Assembly (NCBI GenBank): GCA_003550325.1
Contig: QKWP01000499.1
Span: forward strand, 142,310-206,309
Direction of reading: 5' to 3'
Source: Gigaspora rosea
Taxonomy: Eukaryota > Glomeromycota > Glomeromycetes > Diversisporales > Gigasporaceae
DNA length: 64,000 nucleotides
Shown here: positions 57,947 to 64,000 of the stretch, in pieces
Numbering within the stretch: position 1 is the first letter of the stretch
Layout of the letters: each line of letters starts with the position of its first letter
The notes under the pieces: generated by a model
Seen by the model: the letters and a program-made list of their open reading frames with translations, nothing else
Told to the model about the DNA's origin: nothing
Databases searched by the model: none
Program-made: the position numbers and the translations under genes

Positions 57947-60174
57947 ATAAAAAGTTATAAATTTGAAATATAATATAACAGCAATTATGCTTTGTGGAGA
58001 AGAATATTATATACGTGGAAAATTTGATTACGCACTTTTATAATAAAGTATTAGAAATCAGTCCAAATAATAAGACAGCATTGATTCTTAGTGCAAAGAT
58101 TTTCTTCATTATAAAAAAAAAATATGAAAATGCCATTAAATATTTGAATGAAATACTAAAGTGGAACCAGACAATGATATTGCACTATTTTATTAAAGTG
58201 AAGCAATATTTAAATTAGGACGATACAAAGAAAGTCATTTAAATACAGAAACATTATCAAAAATTTTAGAAATTGAATTTAATAATGCATTTATTTTATA
58301 CAATACTGATATCAATTTCAAACTTCGACAAATCAATAAAGCTATTTCAGATATTGACATTGCAATAAAACTTAAACCAAATGATATAGAAATGTTAATT
58401 CTCCGTGGAAAGACTTATTTTTTTATAGACAAATATGATTTAGCATTTTATGATTTTATCAAAGCGAGCGTTAGAGCCTGAGCCAAATAATATATTTATA
58501 CTATTATTTATTAATGAAATTTTTGATAAGCAATTATTGCTGAAAAATTCAATATTCAATAATTTCGATATTGAACATAATCAACTACATCATTATCAAA
58601 AATTATATGAAATGTTAAATGCTTATGGAAATTCCTTTGTTATTGTAGTGGAATTGGTTCAAAAAAAATGAAAGGAAAATGTTCATTAGTTTTAATAAAG
58701 CCGCAAAAGGAATATTTTGTGTTGGAAAATGCTTTTCAAAGGGATCGGAGCCAAAAAAACGAAAAAAAGTATTCGACTATTATAAAAAATCTGCAGAAAT
58801 GGGTGATGATAAAAGAATAATTAATGTTGGACATTGCTACAAAAAAGGAATTGGAGTCGAAGAAGACGAAAAGAAAACATTTGAACATTATAAAAATTTG
58901 CAGAAACGGGTGATGTTAGCGGAATAAATCTTGTTGGAGATTGCTATGGAAATGGAATCGGAGTAGAAAAAAACGAGAAAGAAGGCATTCGGATATTGTA
59001 AAAAATCTTCAGAAATGGGTTATGCTAAAGGAATAATTAATGTTGGATATTGTTACGAAAATGGAATCGGAGTCAAAAAAGACGAAAAGAAAGCATTCGA
59101 ATATTAGCAGTAATGGGTTATGTAGATGGAATGCGTGATGTTGGATATTGCTACAATTTTGGAAAAAGATGAAAAGAAAGCATTTGAATATTACAAAAAA
59201 TCTGCAGAAATGGGTAATGCTAATGGATTATTTGATGTTGGAAATTGCTACAACTTTGGAATAGGAGTCGAAAAGATGAAAAAAGGCATTCGAATATTAT
59301 AAAGAATCTACAGAAATGGGTAATGCTAATGAAATAAATTAGGTTGGATATTGTTACAGAGAAGGAATTGGAGTCGAAAAAGATGAAAGAAAGCATTTGA
59401 ATATTATAAAAAATCTGCAGAAATGGTTAATACTAATGGGATATATAATGTTGGATATTGCTACCGAAAAGAAATCGGAGTTGAAAAAACGCAAAGAAAG
59501 CATTCGAATATTACAAAAAATATGCAGAGATAGGCTTAGCAAAAGGAATAAATAAAGTTGGATATTGCTATGGAAATTGAATCGGAATCGAAAAGGACTA
59601 AAAGAAGGCATTTGAATATTATAAAAAATCTGCAGAAATGAGTGATGCTGGTGGAATATATAATGTTGGACTTTTTTACAAAGAAGGAATCGAAGTCGAA
59701 AAAGATGTAAAGAAAGCATTTGAATACTTTAAAAAATCTGCAGAATTAGGTTATGTTAATGCGATAAATAATGCTGTAGTTTGTTTCAGATATGGAATCG
59801 GAGTCGAAAAGGACGAAAAGAAGGCATTTGAATATTATATAAAAAATCTGCAGAAATGGGTGATGCTGGTGGAATAAATCATGTTGGAATTTGCTTCCAA
59901 GAAGGAATCGGAGTCGGAAAATACGGAAAGAAGGCATTCATATATTTTAAAAAATCTGCAGAAATGGGTAATGCTAATGGAATAACTAAATGTTGGACGT
60001 TGCTATAGAAATGGAATTGGAGTCGAAAAAGATGAAAAGAAGGCATTAGAATATTATAAAAAATCTGCAGAGATAGGTGATTCTTTAGGAATGTCAGAAG
60101 TCGGATATTGTTATAGGAATGGTATTGGAACAACAATAGACATGAAGCAAGCTAAATATTGATTTCAAATAGAA
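57947..60174 (+). pseudogene. TPR and Sel1 part of copy 4, 5' part lost at the LTR
   Basis: Starts in mid-TPR (equivalent to about 30215 of copy 1, KKYKFEI) directly after the LTR. It holds about six TPRs (57950-58520), then about fourteen Sel1-like repeats (58660-60150), ending GIGTTIDMKQAKY as in copies 1 and 2. Many single-base losses and stops break the frame (for example around 58040, 58110, 58160, 58470, 58640, 58905, 59105, 59270, 59340, 59580, 59845 and 59990). Repeat order and an early 1-base loss are shared with copy 3. Confidence 0.8.
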
Positions 60175-61480
60175 AAGAGTGAATTTAATGAAATTTTCAG
60201 GTCAGATTATAAAGATCTTGATATTGACGACGAAATAAAAGCGTTATTGGACAATGATAAATACCAATTATCTTGGATTCCTTATGATTTTGAAAATATT
60301 GAAGTAATTGGAAAAGGTGTTTTGCAATTGTATATAAAACAGAATGGATATGAGAGATCGTATTTAGAAAGTGGCTTTGCAGAAATTTCTATATATCTAA
60401 CTGTTGCCCTTAAGGAATTTTATAATAACGATTATTTAAACGAGGTATTCATTTAATTCGATATATTTTATTTTTATACATATATGTTTTATTAAAAAAA
60501 AATTTATTTTAAAGCTAAAAACTTATTGTGAAATCGGAGCTAAGAATCCCTCATTTATTAAATGCTATGGCATAACAAAAAAAAAAACGGAAATTATATT
60601 CTCGTATTAAAACTCGCATTTATAGGTTCTTTGTGTCAGAATCTTCTAAATATATCGAAAATGAAGTGGAAAGATAAGTTAGACTTGTTATTTAGCATAA
60701 CTTCTGATCTTAAAGCAATTCATTCACGAGGAATTATTCACCGAGATCTGCATAGCGGTAACATATTGCAGGATAATTTGCATAGTGCATATATCGCAGA
60801 CTTGGGTCTTTCGACCCAATATCTAAAACCAAAGGATGGTGAGGTTTGTGGGATTTTACCTTACATTGCACCAGAAATATTAAATGGAAAACAATACTCT
60901 ACAGCATCAGATATTTACAGCTTAGGAGTTGTTATGACAGAGATATCAACAGGAAATATGGCTTTTTGTAATTATGAGTTTAATATTCATCTTATGAAAA
61001 AAATTTGTGAGGAAGGTTTAAGACCATGGTTTTCTTTTTGGACTCCTGATTGTTATATAGAATTAGCGAGACAATGTATTGATTCAGATCCACAAAAAAG
61101 ACCTATAGCTAATGATATTTATAATAAACTTGGTGAATGGATCAAATGTATAGAAGTTTCTGGTAACTAATCAAAAAACAGTTTTTGTGTGGTGACAATA
61201 GTTTTATTAAACTTGCTGTTTGTTTAAAAAATTTGAAACGTGATGATAATTATAATTATCTTGAAACAATATACCAATTTTTTAGTGACGATATTCTAAT
61301 TAATTATAAATTTGATGAATGGATCAAAAATTTAGAAAATTCTGGTAACTTGGATGAAACCAAAAAAAGTTTTTGGGTAATGATAAGTACGGTAAAGAAT
61401 CAAGCGATGATCATAAATATAAAAGCAAATATTTTCAAAAGGATAAAGATTCGAATTCATTATTAATGCCATTGCCATAA
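60175..61480 (+). pseudogene. Protein kinase of copy 4
   Basis: In frame with the end of the Sel1 part: KSEFNEIFRSDYKDLDIDDE.. continues straight into the kinase, which shows that Sel1 and kinase were one reading frame. It is broken by a 1-base loss in the glycine-rich loop (GKGVLQLY for GKGGFAIVY, near 60320), by other shifts at about 60580 and by a deletion creating a stop near 61170. The intron (about 60443-60514, GTATTC..TTTAAAG) and the C-lobe (HRDLHSGNIL, ADLGLS, APEIL, DPQKRP; open 60562-61170) are well kept. The tail ends LLMPLP-like, as in copy 2. Confidence 0.8.
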
Positions 61481-61771
61481 TAAGTCATTATTTGACTAAT
61501 ATCAGTTTATTATTTTTATATTAGGATAATTATTATAGAGAGTTTTAATTCATCGCCAGTGCGACTTTTATATTTATACTTGTATCTAAAATAATTAAAT
61601 AAATAATCAACAACTCATATATAGTAGTACACAGATTGAAAATAATAAGTCACATCTTTAAAAAATGATAATATTATGGGAAATTAAATCTGAAAAATGA
61701 ATAAGAGCCTAAGCAAAAAATTATTACATATAAGGACCTAAATTTGGAGAGTATTTGAAGAATATTACAAC

Positions 61772-62115
61772 TAGGGTTCCGCAATTTGATTTGATATACA
61801 AATATTTGAATCTATATTTGATTTGATCAAATTCAAATATTGCCAAATTTGATTTGATTTGACAAATTTTGATTTGATTTGAAAATTACTATTAAAAATT
61901 CAAATTCAAATCAAATTCAAATTCAAATATTTTAAATCAAATTAAATTCAAATCAGTAATCTCTTTGTTTTAAAACTCGCACTTTCAGTTCAGGTTTTTT
62001 TCTCCTCAGAAATAAGTTCCCGCTCTCAATCCGCAACTTTTCTTTAGAATCAATTTGATTTGATCATATTTAGATTGATCCAGTATTTGATTTGATTTGA
62101 ATTTGAGGAACTCTA
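61772..62115. mobile_element. hAT-like MITE, 344 bp, with paralogous empty site
   Basis: The ends are TAGGGTTCCGCAA and the inverted TAGAGTTCCTCAA, fitting Y-A-R-N-G at the left. It has a perfect 8-bp duplication ATTACAAC at 61764-61771 and 62116-62123. The homologous position behind copy 2 (AATACTACAATCAGTTG near 41390) has no insert. The interior is made of AAATCAA/TTGATTT words. Non-coding. Confidence 0.85.
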
Positions 62116-62403
62116 ATTACAACCAAGGGACCAAACTTGTTGATTGTAAGTTTTTAATGTTAAATATATTTTTCTTTTGACAGTTAAACAGATCACACAT
62201 CGCTCTGGTTATACTGAAATCTTATTATAGTGACATAGTAAAATCTTTCTATACTGACATTTTTTTTCAAAATTTTAATCTGTTTGTTACAGTAAAATGT
62301 ATATTTAAAATCTATCTCAGATTAAGTAGAATTATGGAATAACTATTATGTGACAAAATTTGATTGGTCGATGATATAGCGCAGTTGCACAAAAATTTTA
62401 ACA

Positions 62404-62754
62404 TATGGGCCCTCAAAAGTAAAAACCAGGGAATTTGACTATTTTTTGAAAATTGACCAGTTTGATTGATCAGGTGTAAAAGTTTAGGCCCAATCTTTTT
62501 ACTTAATAATGAAGTCGGATCACATTAATAAATTTCAATTAAAAGCTTTTGATGTTTAATCTAAAAATAGATTTACCGGATTTACCAATAGTAATACAGA
62601 TCTACAGATCTAATAATTCTGTTTAAACAGGTTTACTAATCATAAATAAACTATTTTTAGATTGTTTTGATTTTGTTAACAAAATAGATTTTGCCAATTT
62701 TCTCAAAACTCATGATTGGCCAAATTCCCTGGTTTCTACTTTTGAGGGCCCATA
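62404..62754. mobile_element. MITE with TGGGCCCTCAAAAGTA ends
   Basis: Inverted ends of 34 bp with one mismatch (TATGGGCCCTCAAAAGTA at the left; inverse at the right), in a TA context. With the next element it forms a ~530-bp insert relative to the copy 2 flank, where CATATTTAAATT near 41743 is uninterrupted. Non-coding. Confidence 0.75.
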
Positions 62755-62938
62755 TACCGTAAATTGCTGTGTAAAATACCGGGTCTATTTATAAACCAAA
62801 ATAGCAAAACAGGTTTATACAGGTTTTTTCCCACAAAACAGCAGCAAAACAGCCAATAAAATTGTAAAAATCTTAAAATAAACCCGGTATAAATCAAGGG
62901 GTACCGATCAAGGGGAGTATTTTCCACGGTAATTTACC
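62755..62938. mobile_element. Second MITE-like element, adjoining
   Basis: Imperfect inverted ends of about 25 bp (TACCGTAAATTGCTGTG and the inverse of TATGGTAAATTACCGTG). The interior has ACAGGTTT/AAACAGC words. It probably inserted first, with the neighbouring element landing at its edge. Non-coding. Confidence 0.55.
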
Positions 62939-63480
62939 ATATTTAAAAATTATACAACAAAATTATATTGCTACTAATATTTTAAATAGTATACAGAAAT
63001 GAACTATATATAAAATGTTTTTTATAGTACCAATCATTTTGAAAACCATAATAAAAAAATAGTAAATAAAGTGTAATTATAATAGAATCTTTTAGATTTT
63101 ATAATTTTTCCTGTAGTTATAAACTCAATGGGTTATTTTAATTTCACTAATAAAAATTTTCTCATATTAAAATTACTGGTATACCCTAAATAATATGCTA
63201 TGAAGTAATAGCTTCAAAATCAAATCTTATACAGATAACAGATATTCAATTTAAAAAATAATATGCACCGGAAATATACAGATTATCTAACAAATATCTA
63301 TTATCTGTTTATATCCGTTAAGTTTTCATAAAGAATTTATTTTACGTATCTGTCACATGATTTTTAATTTATAAATTATTTTGTAATCAACTTTAAACAA
63401 AAATTATAATGACAATACAGTAATTCTTTAATTTAGGCATTTAAACAATAACAAATTAGTAAAAAAAAAAGAAAAAAATC

Positions 63481-64000
63481 ATGAACAGCTACAATTGTAT
63501 CAAAAACTCTCTATTCAAGATTCACAGGATGAAGTATTTATTAGTAATTGATTTGTCAAATCAAACTAGCTGGTTGTAGAAAGTCTTTCGTCCAAAAATT
63601 TGCAAAGATGTTTTATGAAAAGGATTTAATATTTGCATTACTTGGAGTAGAATATGGCAAGCATATTGAACTGGATTTTCAATTGGAAATCAATTTGCAA
63701 GTAACAGATTAAATGGACAAATATATACTTGGCAATTCTAAAAATTTTGACTCCTAATGGACAATTGTTCATGATGATGGCAACTTATTAACTTTGAAAA
63801 GTACCTAAAAATTACACTTAGCTATTCAAAAAGATAATGTTTTTGACAAAAAATGTTTATCTTTCCAGGAAAAAAAAACAAAAAATTAAAATTATATAAA
63901 AAAATTTACGAATTCAAATATATACTATAAATTTGCTTTAGGATCAAATATATACTATAAATTTGCTTTACGTCTAAGATCAAAAAGATCCAAATAAGAT
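63481..64000. other. Window end, unassigned
   Basis: More balanced sequence at 63.54-63.80 kb reads in short open pieces on the plus strand (for example FALLGVEYGKHIELDFQ) with stops between them; family not recognised. 63914-63970 is a 30-bp period duplication (TCAAATATATACTATAAATT). Confidence 0.35.

Larger units (their letters stand above)
61481..63480. other. 3' flank of copy 4, with MITE insertions
   Basis: Collinear with 41122-42330 behind copy 2 apart from the elements listed separately at 61772-62115 and 62404-62938. Non-coding. Confidence 0.6.

Overview
This window looks like nuclear DNA from an arbuscular mycorrhizal fungus (Glomeromycotina), most likely Rhizophagus or a close relative. 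The DNA is very AT-rich and full of short non-autonomous DNA transposons, palindromic satellites and decayed genes. The only clear protein families are ones known to be hugely expanded in that group: Sel1-like repeats, TPRs, kinases with an HRDLHSGN catalytic loop, BTB-BACK-TLDc proteins, and methyltransferases with a GPGTW-type motif I. No rRNA, tRNA or CRISPR was seen.

Layout. 1-28.1 kb is almost gene-free. It holds two arrays of a ~320-bp palindromic satellite (1.47-4.01 and 14.5-16.25 kb), a 1.9-kb foldback element (11.29-13.17 kb), two further tandem-repeat fields (17.5-18.8 and 19.3-21.5 kb), many MITEs with recognisable target-site duplications, LTR-retroelement fossils (6.6-8.85 and about 20.3-20.9 kb), a 62-bp-stem hairpin at 16.4 kb, and a few exon-like fragments that I do not recognise.

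28.1-46.96 kb and 52.0-61.5 kb carry several copies of one gene family with the order TPR array, Sel1-like array, protein kinase. Copy 1 (28.6-33.0 kb) has a 660-aa open TPR part and a kinase-less, differently ending Sel1 part. Copy 2 (36.45-41.12 kb) is complete in layout and has a 72-bp intron in the kinase. A rearranged kinase plus TPR remnant lies at 44.5-46.96 kb. Copy 3 (53.3-56.03 kb) runs into a 1-base assembly gap. Copy 4 (57.95-61.48 kb) is cut at its 5' side by an LTR. All copies carry frame-disrupting changes. Copies 1, 2 and 3 share about 490 bp of upstream sequence; copies 2 and 4 share about 1.2 kb of downstream sequence, so these are segmental duplications. Between them lie an ML-like secreted-protein gene with a frameshift (33.3-33.75 kb, minus), a methyltransferase pseudogene (43.4-44.2 kb, minus), and BTB-TLDc and kinase fragments (56.5-57.46 kb, minus).

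48.12-51.14 kb is the most striking stretch. Two ~1.2-kb hAT-like elements with subterminal 20-bp tandem repeats sit in opposite orientation around a 116-bp spacer. Their 8-bp target duplications only match if the spacer is flipped, which records an inversion by recombination between the two copies. One copy also carries a nested TTAA-flanked MITE, and the other copy preserves the empty site.

The working picture is a fast-turnover locus where a repeat-protein/kinase family is duplicated, decays and is riddled with small transposons. The paralogous copies provide empty sites that confirm several insertions. All calls come from reading the sequence; no database search was possible.
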